Shown here one piece after another: positions 34,401 to 45,500 of a DNA stretch of 64,000 bases. Source of the DNA: Icerya purchasi (Eukaryota > Arthropoda > Insecta > Hemiptera > Monophlebidae); the NCBI GenBank assembly GCA_039619475.1, contig CM077115.1, positions 311,936,734 through 312,000,733 of the forward strand. Direction: 5' to 3'. The notes beneath the pieces are model-generated. The model saw only the letters and a program-made list of their open reading frames with translations. It was not told the origin of the DNA and ran no database searches. The first letter of the stretch is position 1. Each line of letters starts with the position of its first letter. The position numbers were made by a program, and so were the translations under genes.

Positions 34401-36248
34401 TAGCAAACTGGTATATATCACGTCTTTGCAAAATGCGTGCCATCTCGTTAATGACAAAGAGAAAGAAAACCGTGCCAGATCACTAAAAAGTTGATGTTAA
34501 CAAAAACTTCACAAGCACCATCATTGCAAGAGATAAAACTTGGGTATGCGGCTGCGGCGTGAAAATTGGACTAATATCACCTCGACCGAAAAAGGTGCTT
34601 ATAAGTTACTCCAACGCTCTTTACGAACTCATACACAAGGTCAGGCCATCAACAGCGAGATCTATGTACAAATTTTAATGCGTTCCTTCGAAGAAAACTT
34701 AAGGTGCGAAAAAAATAAGTGTTGTCACATCATGAAAATAGGTGAAGCCAATCGTCTCTGCTCAGCAGGAATTTTGGACTGCTCAAGTTACATTTGTTCT
34801 TCCTTACACTCTGTAACTTCTACCACCCGGTTCCCTTAGACACTTTCACGTTTTTATCGTTTTCAAAGCGTACATGAGGTTCAACAGAATTCGTCGGAAC
34901 AGTTAAATTCCAAAAAGCACTACGTGGCAGAAACGATAAGAGTAAAATAAGTAAACGGATTACATTTTAAAGATAACAAACACATATAAATATTATTCGT
35001 ATGGCGAAGAAGTTTATGTAATAAAAATCCAATTTGTAACTGTAAAATATTTAAAGAAGAAAAAAATTAATATTATTTATGGCGTGCATTATTAATTGTT
35101 ATTAATTGTGATAATATAAACATATTTATAAATTATTATTATTATTTCTAAGTATTTATTTTTTTTTTTTGTGGAGAGAGGGAAGCTTTTAAAATAATTT
35201 ATAGTCTTTACCGACAATAAAAAATGCTAACTATATTTATATATAAAAAAAAAAAAACGGAAATAAATAATTTTTAACATTTATAATGATTATTTCTCTA
35301 ATTTCTAACGAGAGTAACAGTAAGATACAACGCATATTGCTAATTTTAACTAAACTATATTTGAAAAATTCATATTTATTTATAAATAAAATATCGCAAA
35401 TCAAACCTTCAATAGTTTATTTGATTACATTATAAAATATGCCGAAAAAAGAAAAAAAAGAAAAATTATGCCCCAAAGCGATTCAGAAATCAACATTTTA
35501 TATAAAATTAACTTGCTGAAAGTCCGCACAGAAAATAATTTGATACTGCATATTAAAAGTACAAGTTTATCAATATTTTCGCTCTAAAAAGGAATTCTTT
35601 TCGCCAGAAAAAATTTACCCGATAGTGCTAAATATAATTTGTTACACGATTAATTTGTATTTCTGCAAGAGTAATTTAGAAAATTTTATTATTTACAAAA
35701 TAAAAGCCTGTAAAAAAATACAGTTTCATATTTACTTTCTTCTTTACTTAGTTTCGTTTGTTGGCTTGTCTAAAGTTGAACAGAATTTTTTTGCATCACT
35801 TACAGGTAAAAAAAAATAAATGAAAGTGACATATTGATAACGGTTAAGTTTTAATTGCGGAACTTTTAAAATTAACAAAATCGATGGAAAAATCAAATCA
35901 CTGTTTATCCAAATATAGAATATTATTTCAGTATTTGTGGATTATATTACAAATTACTAAAATATATAAGAATTTACTTGCATCATTAAACGAAACATAC
36001 AAAGTGATGCAAAAATTTGTAATATTGCAACAACTGAAAAAATACCAAAACGGCACATACTTTCTTAGTATCCGTTCTTCTAGAGTGAGATGATCTAATG
36101 CTCGCTTTCGACCACATCTTTTACCCGGATATATTTCATGAGCATAAACACTACTGTTTAATGAAAAATCTGATATCTGTTCCATTTTTATTGATGGTAA
36201 TATATCCATTGGAGATTGAAGAATAATTTCATATGCTGCGTTAACCAT
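31175..36248 (-). CDS. XBP1: X-box binding protein 1, bZIP factor of the unfolded protein response
   Basis: Four exons: 36248-36061, 32343-32247, 31955-31621 and 31462-31175 (descending, minus strand). Residues 63-95 are the basic region and start of the zipper (KLKNREAAQTSRDKKKARME); the zipper continues to about 135. The lead-in GRKRALDHLTLEERILRK is characteristic of XBP1. Exon 3 contains a 23-nt IRE1-type intron (31819-31797) between two 7-base-loop hairpins. Unspliced mRNA gives 237 residues, ending at TGA 31371-31369. After removal the frame shifts and gives 294 residues, with an acidic activation-like region (FDDLDELDW, about 164-172) and a stop at 31175. The spliced form activates ER chaperone and lipid genes. 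The length agrees only if the 23 nt are removed (908 minus 23 is 885, or 295 codons). The ATG at 36248 is the first in frame; intron 1 contains transposon insertions. Confidence 0.97.
31621..31955 (-). CDS. XBP1: XBP1 exon 3 (leucine zipper and IRE1 splice region)
   Basis: The acceptor is CACACAG|AAC and the donor CACAA|GTAAAT. It encodes the zipper remainder NKRLQEEMEALRTEKDDIRK, then ENEKLREELKQHAG and EYFVGSA up to the IRE1 intron. After that point it is translated in two alternative frames. Confidence 0.95.
31788..31827 (-). promoter_or_regulatory. XBP1: IRE1 dual-hairpin splice element of XBP1 mRNA (23-nt intron 31797-31819)
   Basis: On the mRNA strand the first hairpin has stem CGGAU/AUUCG (one G-U pair) and loop CUGCAGA, at 31827-31811. 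The second has stem ACCCU/AGGGU and loop CUGCCGA, at 31804-31788. Both loops fit the metazoan IRE1 consensus C-N-G-C-N-G-N, with cleavage after the third base. Cuts therefore fall between 31820 and 31819 and between 31797 and 31796, releasing 23 nt. Joining restores an open frame to 31175. A 23-nt intron is what is known for Drosophila and nematode XBP1. Confidence 0.96.
32247..32343 (-). CDS. XBP1: XBP1 exon 2 (basic DNA-binding region)
   Basis: The acceptor is TTTCATAG|AAA and the donor ATG|GTAATT. It enters in phase 2 and leaves in phase 0. It encodes KLKNREAAQTSRDKKKARME and ELEKSVNQLEKM. The N.. AA..SR-type contacts of bZIP proteins are present as NREAAQTSR. Confidence 0.96.
32399..33288. 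mobile_element. DNA transposon with about 190-bp terminal inverted repeats in XBP1 intron 1
   Basis: Arms 32399-32591 and 33106-33288 are inverted copies that start CTGTCCCACG and share AGCCCATTTAATT and GGAAGTTCCTACC. They differ by scattered substitutions. Symmetry continues weakly outward to TATATACAATG, so the exact edge is uncertain. On the minus strand the centre encodes an LQATGAYFEKI tail, which resembles the C-termini of mariner/IS630-type transposases, followed upstream by broken sequence. The arms are unusually long for mariner. Confidence 0.75.
33289..34379. other. XBP1: XBP1 intron 1, low-complexity segment
   Basis: A 22-base T run (33508-33529) and an A-rich run (33574-33608) face each other about 45 bp apart and could pair. 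The rest is AT-rich with no recognised gene or element. Confidence 0.6.
34380..34800 (+). pseudogene. Mariner transposase fragment
   Basis: A broken plus-strand reading contains STIIARDKTWV (first catalytic Asp region, TGDETWV in intact proteins), SPRPKK and, after a deletion, ALYELIHKVRPSTARS. Stops and frameshifts are frequent. It is embedded in XBP1 intron 1, opposite to the gene. Confidence 0.55.
34801..36060 (-). other. XBP1: XBP1 intron 1, part next to exon 1
   Basis: Very AT-rich sequence running up to the exon 1 donor (GTATGT at 36060-36055). No recognised element or alternative exon. Confidence 0.6.
36061..36248 (-). CDS. XBP1: XBP1 exon 1
   Basis: Starts at ATG 36248 and ends at donor AGAAA|GTATGT, phase 2. 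It encodes MVNAAYEIILQSPMDILPSI, an acidic/hydroxyl segment and GRKRALDHLTLEERILRK. The last Lys is split with exon 2. The basic GRKR stretch is likely part of a nuclear localisation signal. Confidence 0.95.
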
Positions 36249-36845
36249 TATGAAAATGTAGTCACCTGAACAAATAATTTTTGCTTAAAAATTGGCAATA
36301 AATAATAACAACTAAAAATTAACTAATTCCTGGTTTACATAACATTAGATCACCAACAATAACTTACGATTAAGATTTATAAATTCTGCTAATGTACATA
36401 TATATATATTACAACTTTCCGTTCCTAATAAGGATCACTCAAACTAAAAGATACATTGTCTTTACAAAAAATTAAAAATATACGTAGTAAAATTACTATC
36501 TAATAATCCTGCGATACATTAATCCCAAATGGCAACTATTGCATTATACTGATTCCACGTCCTACAATCGATTGCTCCCACTGTACTTCTTGATTGAATT
36601 GAATCAACAAAACCAAAACAATAGTGATTACAAATAGCAGTGCTGTTCCGACTTGTGTTCATATTTTTAAAAAAGTAAAATTTACTAAATTATAGTATAA
36701 TATAGTGGAATTTTTATTTAAAATTAATATTATTTAGTATCAGAACGACAAAAAATTTATCGAAGGAAAAAGCGAACTTTTTAAACCGCTTATTATTTTA
36801 AGAATAGTTTATTATTGCATATTTTAAAAAAATGATCATCCGTAA
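36249..36845 (-). other. XBP1: XBP1 5' flank
   Basis: This interval should contain the XBP1 5' UTR and promoter. It is AT-rich, and no CpG cluster, ERSE-like box or clear TATA/initiator could be identified with confidence. Confidence 0.4.
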
Positions 36846-36980
36846 CAGTGCCTCCAGTTCATTTTTGGTCGAAATTTTAGTTCGTTCATTTTTGGTTTCA
36901 TTCGTAGTGTGTTAATTAACGCAAACTAGAAAAAAGAGCGAAAATGACCAAAGTAAAATTTCGACCAAAAATGAAATAAA
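36846..36980. repeat. Small inverted-repeat element with terminus CAGTGCCTCCAGTTC
   Basis: The segment starts CAGTGCCTCCAGTTC and contains TTCATTTTTGGTCGAAATTT inverted about 75 bp later, giving a short hairpin. The first 15 bases recur exactly, inverted, at 42225-42239. It is either a small MITE or one end of a larger element spanning the inter-gene region. Confidence 0.55.
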
Positions 36981-38140
36981 AAAGAAAAAAAGCTATTATG
37001 AAAAAAAAACAAATATACTAAAATTGCCGCGAAAAAAAAAATGTAAAGTAAGGTAAAGAAAATTTTTAAAATACACACCGAGCAAACCTTAAATTATATA
37101 ACAAACCATATTTCTTAAAAAAAAAAAAAAATAATGAAGAAATAAAGAAACAAATTAAACGTAATTAAAAAAAACTGAAAAAAATATAATTAATATTAAA
37201 TATGGAAGAATACGATGTAGAATATAAAACTTAATAATTTATTTTTCAATAAACCATATTAGTTAATAAAATACATGGTTACACGGCGTGTCCGACAGAG
37301 CCGGATTATCCATTAGGCAGTGTAGACAACTGCCTTGGTGCTCCATATTGGCTAGGGGCCCGCGTCTCGAGTAATTAGAATATTTTTGTAAAAACCAGTA
37401 ACAAGTGTGTTTTTAAGTATTAGGAATGAAAACTATGTTTTAGGTGCTTACGTTCTAATCTTCTCTTCGTGATGTGATAAACGTTTCCTATTTTTGAACG
37501 TACTATGGGAAGTAGAAATTATTGCCATTAAGTGAAATCAAAAGTATTTTTGTACACAGAAACGAAAGCAAATACTGTAATTTTAATGATTAGGTATCGC
37601 TTGTGTTCTGAACAGACTGGCCAGGATCAAGGAACAGCTACCTTAGTGGATGCAGAGGAAAGTGAGGCCGAGACCGAAGTCCAATTACTACACCAAAACG
37701 TAGTTTATCTAGGAGTAGAATACCAGAAAGACATTGGTTTATGGAAAATTATTATCAACGAAATATAAGATTTTTGGTGTGTTGGAGATCCCAACGAATG
37801 TCAACACTTTGAATGTGATTTTTCTGCTTCAAGCTGACAATACGACGATAGAAAAAGATTTTTTTCTTAATCTATGTTTTTTTGCAAATATATAAGTGGT
37901 GGTAAAATGCGTCGCACCGAATTCAATCGCATGAGAATAATGCAACGCACCGAGTATGTGTACAGACCCTGATTAGTAGACGACGTATTCACGGACGAAT
38001 CGACACCTCTTTGGGAATTACATTCAACAAAGAAAGAGAATATTGGATGAAAGTTTTACAAAGAGTGGTCTCAGTAATTAAATTGTTATCACCCCGTAGA
38101 TTAGCATTTTGTGGTGATAATGAAGTTTTTGATTCTTAAC

Positions 38141-38533
38141 CAGTGACGTAGCTTGCCTTAGACGGGCCCTGTTTCAAAATTTGTTGGGAGGCCCTAATAA
38201 AGTGTAAAGATTTTTCACAAAAGAAACAAAAACGCTCGCATTAGATTAAAATAATTATTTATTGATTATAAGTTATTACTTACAACAAATGCTGCTACAA
38301 GCTAGGTTACAATTCAATCCAAATAATTCCCCACTTCAATCAAATACACACTTCTCTCGCAAACCTATTTATTAAACCATCCATAGATTAAAACGATTTC
38401 AGCTTTTCTAGATTTCCTGCCTCTATGAAGTCCAAATAAAGACAAGTCTGAAAGTCATACTACATTTTTAAGCATTTTTGCTCACACACGTTCAGGGTCC
38501 CGTATCATTGATACGGCGGTAGCTACGCCCCTG
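38141..38533. mobile_element. Nested hAT MITE with 8-bp target duplication
   Basis: A 393-bp non-coding insert begins CAGTGACGTAGCT and ends AGCTACGCCCCTG, an imperfect inverted pair. It is flanked by TTCTTAAC and TCCTTAAC, an 8-bp duplication with one mismatch. It splits the ZMYM1-type hAT relic, so it inserted after that element. Confidence 0.82.
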
Positions 38534-40428
38534 TCCTTAACATAATGGCAACTATTTAGGAATTTTAGAGTTAATCGCGGAGTATGACTCGTTCCTTAGT
38601 TCGCATTTAGCCAAATATGGTAATATAGGCAAGGGAAAATAATCATATTTGTCTTCAACGATTTGCGAGGAACTTATTAAAATATTGGGAAATAAGGTTT
38701 TAAAATTCATTGTTAATGAAATTATTGAAGCCAAATATTTCTCAGTAAGCGTTGATTCGGCACCAGTCATATCTCAAACAGTTGTCTGTAGTGCTGAGAT
38801 ACACGACATCAAATGGAGAAGTAGCAGAACGTTTTCTTACATTTATTCCTATAGAAAGTTACAAAGGGAAAGAACTAGCCACCACAATTTAAAATTTTTT
38901 AAACCAATATAAGATCAATATAAAAAATTTGAGAGGTCAGTCTTACGATAATGCGTCAAATATGCCTGGTTGTTACAATGGTCTACAGGCGCATATTAAG
39001 AAAATAAATCGTCTCGCACACTACGTTCTACGTGAAGAGTACTCACTGAATTTGGTTGGAGTACGTGCTGCAGAGAGCTGTGTTGGAGCAATCTCATTCT
39101 TTGGGTTAGTACAGGTCGCTGTTAACTCATCGCTGGGCAATTATGCTCAAACATCTTGAAAAAGGTGATGAACGTAAGCATTGACTCGTTATTAGTTCTG
39201 AAAAAAGTATGCGACACAAAGTGGTGGTTTACAAGGGCCGATGCGACTAAGGTTTTGTCAAAAAGTTACAACAGTTTTCAGAAAGCTTTGGAGTCTATTG
39301 ATGACGACGAGACTGAGATATCACAAGTGATTCACGAGGCCAGATGTCTATTAAAGGATTCGGAAAAAAAAAGAAAATTCCGTAATGGTAGTATTCTGGG
39401 CTGTCATACTTGATCGAATCAATGGTGTCAGTATATCTCTACAAACAACAACTATTGAACTTCAAACGGCAGTTGATTTTTAAAATTTGCTTTTAGATTT
39501 TTTAATCTTACAGCGAGAATTATTTGACGATTATGAGATGAAGGCAAATGAGAAAACTAATACCCAATACAGTGATGAAAATCAGCGTGTGCGAAGAAGG
39601 AGAAGGCATCACGATGACGGATCTGCAGAAAACGTTGTGCACAAAGCAAAAGAGAAGTTAAAAATTGCAACTTATTAGCCTGTATTAGACATGCTGTGTA
39701 CAGAATTGTCTCGGCGACTAGAAGCTTATCGAGAAATAATTCTCTGTTTGGATTTCAAACAGATTTCTCGACTAAGTCCAACGATGAAATTAGAGAGACT
39801 TGTACAAAGTTTAGGAAACATTATTCCGAGGACATTGAGCCTGAGTTTATAGACGAGATGGTGCAGTCAAGTACTTCATCTTACAATTAGAGGCTACCGG
39901 AAAAGATAAAATTGTATCTGCCGAGGAATCGTATAAACTGATTTTTGGTAATATGACACAATCAACTTTCCCGAATGTAATAACAGCATTGCATATATGT
40001 TATATTGCAGTCTGATGATTACAAATGCTACGGGTGAACGTAATTTTTCGAAATTAAAACTAATCAAAAACTGTCTTCGTTCGTCAATGTCTCAGAACCG
40101 TTTAAATTCATTGGCGATAGTGGCGATTGAAAATGATATATTGGGAAAGATTAACTTGTAAGATGTTTTAAACGATTTTGTATCTAACAAAGTTAGAAGA
40201 GTATATATTTAAACATATTTTAATTTACAAAACGATTTAATAAAAAAATACGCATATTTCTTTTCATTTGTTTCAATTCTTAACTTCCTGCTAAAAAAAT
40301 TGAAAATTTTCAAGAATTCGGAAAGTTATTGTTTTCAATCCAATTTTCAAAAAACCAGTTTTTCATTAAATCTCCAGGTTTTGAGGTTCTAGGATGCTAT
40401 TCTGACTATTTTTACGATAGTGTCCTAA

Positions 40429-40453
40429 TGTGTGTGTGTGTGTGTGTGTGTGT
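40429..40453. repeat. (TG)n microsatellite
   Basis: Twelve TG units in a row, inside AT-rich sequence near the right part of the hAT relic. Confidence 0.9.
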
Positions 40454-41295
40454 ATGTAAACCTTTTATAACTTTTAAACGGGTTGGCCAATGAAAAATCG
40501 GGTTGCGGTATTCGAAAGAGCTCCTCTAAACTTAGATTTCTTGAAAATTTGAACTGATTTGGCAAGGTAGATTTTGAGAAATCTCAAAAATAAAATTGTC
40601 AAAAAAAGTTTTTTTGAAATAATTTTCAAATTTCTTGTTGGATTGTTTTTATTATAGCTAGACATCTTTTTGTGCTTGAAAACTGCGTCGAATGCTGCAA
40701 ACCACATTTCGATCGGTTAATTTGTTTAAGAGATATCGAAATTCAAAATTTAAAAAAAAGTGTTTTATCAAATAGTTACTAGATTTTTGAGCTCGAAGAG
40801 CTCAAAACTGTAAAACGGTTAGGGAGCCCTGAGACGTGCATTGCCTAGGGGTCCGGACTGGCGTGTCGCACACTTCGATTTCGGCCAAAAAAAAAAAAAA
40901 ATTCGGGGAACACGAGAAACGGAAAAGGGAAAAGACAGGAGCAGGAGTAACAGGAAAAGAAACACAAAAAAAAAGAGAAAACGCAAAACACCGCAATAGA
41001 CAAAAGTAAGATAAAATGGGCAGAATAGGTTATACTGTATTGTAATGCAAATGAGCGGATGACGGTACAAAATGGCTCCAAAAATCGTGTAATGTATCAC
41101 AGCAGGCATATGATCTTTTAACAAACTTAGGTACGTGCTTTTAAAATTTTTAATTGAAATTTGAAGAATTTTGTAAATGTCTTTGAAGCAGTAACTTAAA
41201 ATTTCTAAAGTAAAAAAATAAATTTTCTATGTGAAATAATTAAATTACAAATTTATAATAACTTTTTTTATAACCAACAATAAATAATTATACCA

Positions 41296-41588
41296 CGGGC
41301 GTCCCCAGCGGGGGGTAGGGGGCAGCCCCCCCTTGGAGCCTTGAAACTTTTTAATCAACTGGCCATAATGAGTATTCATAGGCGCGTAATCATGAATAAT
41401 ATGCCAGAAACCCATGAAAATTATGTTTTAATTAAGATTTTATTCTCGTTTAATAAAATATTAAGCCTTTACAACTTATAAATTTTATTTTTTCTATAAC
41501 TCATATCCTTTTTCTATCATCTTGCCCCCCTGACGGCTGGCAACTCATCTTGCCCCCCCCCCGGGCCGACCGGTTGGCGACGCCCTTG
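41296..41588. mobile_element. GC-rich MITE with 10-bp target duplication
   Basis: The insert of 293 bp is bounded by AATTATACCA on the left (41286-41295) and the same ten bases on the right (41589-41598). Its ends CGGGCGTCCCC and GGCGACGCCCTTG are imperfect inverted repeats. G-runs near the left end and C-runs near the right end contrast sharply with the AT-rich surroundings. No coding sequence. The 9-10 bp duplication fits a MULE or hAT-like group. Confidence 0.8.
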
Positions 41589-42224
41589 AATTATACCAAT
41601 TATTCTAAAATTGTGTACATTATATCTTATAGTTAAATTAAAATTTGTACAATTACTTTCCAAAAATATATATATTCAAATTGGAATGATACAGAGATTA
41701 GCTTGATCTTTGAGTAAGAGTGACGTAAAATCTTGAAACATTCTAGATTTTTTACTTTTTTTGATAGGTACATGTAATCGTCAAATTTTTCTTATTTTGT
41801 AAAATTTTTTCAAAAAGATATATACTAAAATTGCAACAATACAGAGATTAGCTTGACTTCTGAGTAAAGATGATGCAAAATCACGAAACATTCCACATTT
41901 TTTACTTTTTTAATACATATAATTGATAAATTTTTCTTCTTATTTCGTAAATTATTTCTAATTTAAAAAATGAATTTTCTAATAATAAAATAATTTGAAA
42001 TTAATTAACTACACCAATTATTCATAAATTGATATATAAGAATAATGCAAAACTTTTTAAAATTACTTACATTAAATTTGAAATATTTTAAAATCCAAAA
42101 TTTACTTTTTTTTTTCTGATTTTCACTGAGATATAAAATAAAGCTATTAATAGTTCTTTCTATAGCAATTGAACTAAACAATGACAACATCGCATGTAGG
42201 AATACGAACTAAAAACGACAATGC

Positions 42225-42239
42225 GAACTGGAGGCACTG
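42225..42239. repeat. Inverted copy of the CAGTGCCTCCAGTTC terminus
   Basis: Exact inverted match to 36846-36860, with partial similarity continuing about 25 bp inward. It lies about 220 bp upstream of the PRPF31 start codon. Confidence 0.6.
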
Positions 42240-42457
42240 ATATACATTTTTACTTACAAAAATAATTGTGTAATAAATATTTAATTAATTTTTAAAGTAA
42301 TTTGCACATTAAATTTGTAATGTAAATGGTTACATTTTATTTTAAAGACATGAATATATAAATTTTATTTCTTTATTTGAAGTCACTGGGCTATTGAAAT
42401 CACCGGTTGATGTTTTGGTTTTATTTGCATTAATTTGAAGTTTTTAGAAGTGCCGAG

Positions 42458-42575
42458 ATGTCTCTTGCTGAAGAGTTGTTGGCAGATTTAGAGGATGTAA
42501 ACGAAGATGATGATGAATTCGTTAGCGATGTAAAAGCCGACGATAATTCAGTAACTAATACTCATAATGAAGATG
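42458..42575 (+). CDS. PRPF31: PRPF31 exon 1
   Basis: ATG at 42458; donor GATG|GTAAGT, phase 1. It encodes the acidic N-terminus MSLAEELLADLEDVNEDDDE. Confidence 0.95.
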
Positions 42576-45500
42576 GTAAGTGATATTTCTAACTTATAGC
42601 AAAGCTCGTTGTTATTGAAATAATGATATTTTTATATCTTACCATATAGGTAACTTATAATGATTTAATTTGTTTATAAAATAATCTAGCCATTAAAGCA
42701 GTAAACATCAATGAACTTGCAAGATTAAGGACTTCCAAAAGATTACGAAATGTTGTTGAACAAATTGAAAAACATCAGTTACAGGGCCGGTCCAGTAATC
42801 ATTTTTTTGAGTCTGATGAATCTGAATATTTGCTAATTGTAGAAGCGAATAATTTAGCTGTTGATATAGATAATGAAATCTGTAAGTAAAAGAAAAAAAT
42901 TAATCTTATTGACTAAATCGTTATTTTGTTAATAACACAAAGAATTGTATCGATTTTCTCAAGTAATATAAAATATTTTTAATATTACATATTATTTTGA
43001 TTTTGTAAACTACAGCTATCATTCATCGGTTCGTTCGCGATAAATATTCTAAAAGATTTCCAGAATTGGAATCTTTGGTAGTGAATCCGCTAGAATATGT
43101 CATGACAGTTAGCGAATTGGGAAATGATTTAAATCAGGCAAAAAACAATGAAAATTTACAACAGTTTCTTACACAAGCTACCATTATGGTAGTTTCTGTT
43201 ACCGCTTCTACCACTCAAGGGTAAGTTAGAAATACTTTTTGTTTATTTCTTTTTTAGTTTAAAACAGAATATTTAATTTATTGTTTTTCTTTTTTTATTA
43301 TTTTTTTAAAACTGTTTAATCATTGTGGTATGATAAAAAGTAGAATTGAAAAATGATATTATATTAATTCCAAATGAAACAAACTTCTACAACATTTGAC
43401 TCCAGTAGTTATTTTCATTATAGTCTATATGGAGGTTCAAAAAGATTTTAATAGGCATCTGTGTTCTTATGCAAACATATGCAGATAAAAATATTCAAAT
43501 AAGCAAATCCAAAAGTGAAATACAATATATATTTTACTCGGAATGTAATAATTTCCGTGATTAACCAACGGGAAATATTTAGTAAAGGAGGCATTATTAA
43601 TTTCTGTACCACTTTTTGGAGAACGGAAAAAAATCGGGGAATTTAAAGAAGATACAGAAATACTGCGTGTTATGTGATGTGTAGAACTTGAAAATATTAA
43701 AAATATATAATTAATAAAAATTGCATTGGATTTTTCTACTAAGGAAAATGTCGAACTAAATGAAGGTGGTAACGAATTTTATGCTTATTTTGACAAGAAA
43801 TAAAAATTGAATTTAGTGATCTAAGATTTTATTATTTATTTGCATGGATGTGTAATAGAAGTCATATTGCGAAATATTTTGAAATTATGTAGTTTTTTAT
43901 GTGTAAATATTGTTTTTTAAGTCATGTAAAAATCCGAAAAACTAGAAAAATTCGGGGAAATTTATTTTGAAAAAAAAGTAACCCACTTATTGCACTACTG
44001 AGCACGAGAAAATGCAGAATTGTACATATAAACTGGCTTCCAAAAAAAAAAAAAAATTAAAAAGGATGTGGATTAAATTATCTTTAAATTTTAATTTTAG
44101 GCATCTGAGGAGTCTATTACCTTCTGCTAATATATTGTTTGAAGTCAAGAATGGTTAATTTTTAGTGTATGTCCAGACCTTCGTAAAAACACAATTTTGA
44201 TGTAGTAATAACTGAATTGGATTATAGTTCACACGTTCTAGTATTTCTAAGATATGCGATACTGCTATCGAATACGAAATAAGCATTTGAGAATTCGTTA
44301 CTGGAAATTTTCTGTATCTTGAAATCTCTTTTGTATGATACCAAGGTTTCAGAACCATATCGAGAGTACAAGGAGAACAACTGCTTTGTAGACTACAGGT
44401 TTTATCGACATTAAGACGCCTTTATTTCAAAGAGCCCCTTTTTTTCAATTAGTGTATTGCACTAAAAGCTACTTGAATTCTTTCTGTTTCGTTATTTAAG
44501 ATTATCGCTACTTATGTCACATGTCAAGTATTTAAAGCACCTGGCTTCTTTTAATAATTTATTATAAATTTTAAATAATCGGCTATCAGTGAGATTATTA
44601 TTTAATAATCAGAGTGGCTAGAGCTTTCTGTAGTTTGTTTGAATTGTGTCCGAATTATGCAATCATTTGTATAGTAGAGGTCGAACATGTTGACAGGCCA
44701 TTTGTTGGTAAAATAGCATGTAATCTTTGTTGATTAAGAAATCAACTTAAATTTACTTCAAACAGACGCTAAGCTGGAGTGCTATTTCTTTCTTATTAAA
44801 ATAAAAATAAAAACTATGTGAAAATAGAAATGAGAGATTTAACTTGGAAATGTTCTGATAGCTTTCCTTGGAGATTTTCTGCGTTTAAAAATGATAATAT
44901 CCGTAAGGATTACCTTCACCTTTCAAATTTATCCATACATTTCATTAATAGTCCTTGATAAATTAGATCGAACGCTTTATATTAACATAGTCCAAGTTTT
45001 ATTTTCAGTTGCCATAAACTAGTTTTAAACATAAAAAGAAATTGTTTGTTAAAAACATTTACATTTTTTTTTTTTTTTTTTTTGTATTAAAATATACGTC
45101 GTGTGATTTTTTACATTAACAGTATTATTTATTTAAAAAATTATCTTCTGCGAAAAAAAAGTATATTTAAATAAATGGCGCTTTTGTTTTGGATCTTTTT
45201 TTCTTTCTTTTATGGAATTCATATATTCTTTTCTTTTTATTTAGGCAATTATTAACCGAAGAAGAATTGAAAGAAGTACGAAACGCTTGTGAAATGGCGA
45301 TAGAACTGAATTCAATCAAAATGAAGTTATATGAATACGTCGAAAGTAAAATGACTTTTATAGCTCCTAATTTATCGATAATAGTTGGCGCATCGATAGC
45401 TGCAAAAATGATGGGTAATTTATAGTCCGGATATTACAGTAATATTTAATGTAGTTTTAAAATAATTTTAATACGGATTTTTACTTTTGTGCGTAATATG

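Larger units (their letters stand above)
37296..40860 (+). mobile_element. ZMYM1-type hAT transposon relic
   Basis: Plus-strand fragments in order resemble the insect/vertebrate ZMYM1-like hAT proteins: LIKILGNKVLKFIVNEIIEA and KYFSVSVDSAPVIS (38670-38780), LRGQSYDNASNMPGCYNGLQ (38930-38990), SLNLVGVRAAESCVGAISFF (39040), CDTKWWFTRADATKVLSKSY (39210), and ATGERNFSKLKLIKNCLRSS (40030). Stops and small indels occur between them. The left end CAGAGCCGGAT has the typical CAGAGCCGG terminus. The right end ...CCGGACTG is a poorer match. The flanks GCGTGTCCGA and GCGTGTCGCA look like a degraded duplication, so the outer borders are tentative. Confidence 0.72.

Noticed and set aside
40802..41124. Three overlapping Phe/Cys-rich minus-strand frames up to 101 codons
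   Set aside because: They are translations of A/G-rich low-complexity sequence, with no domain and no splice context.
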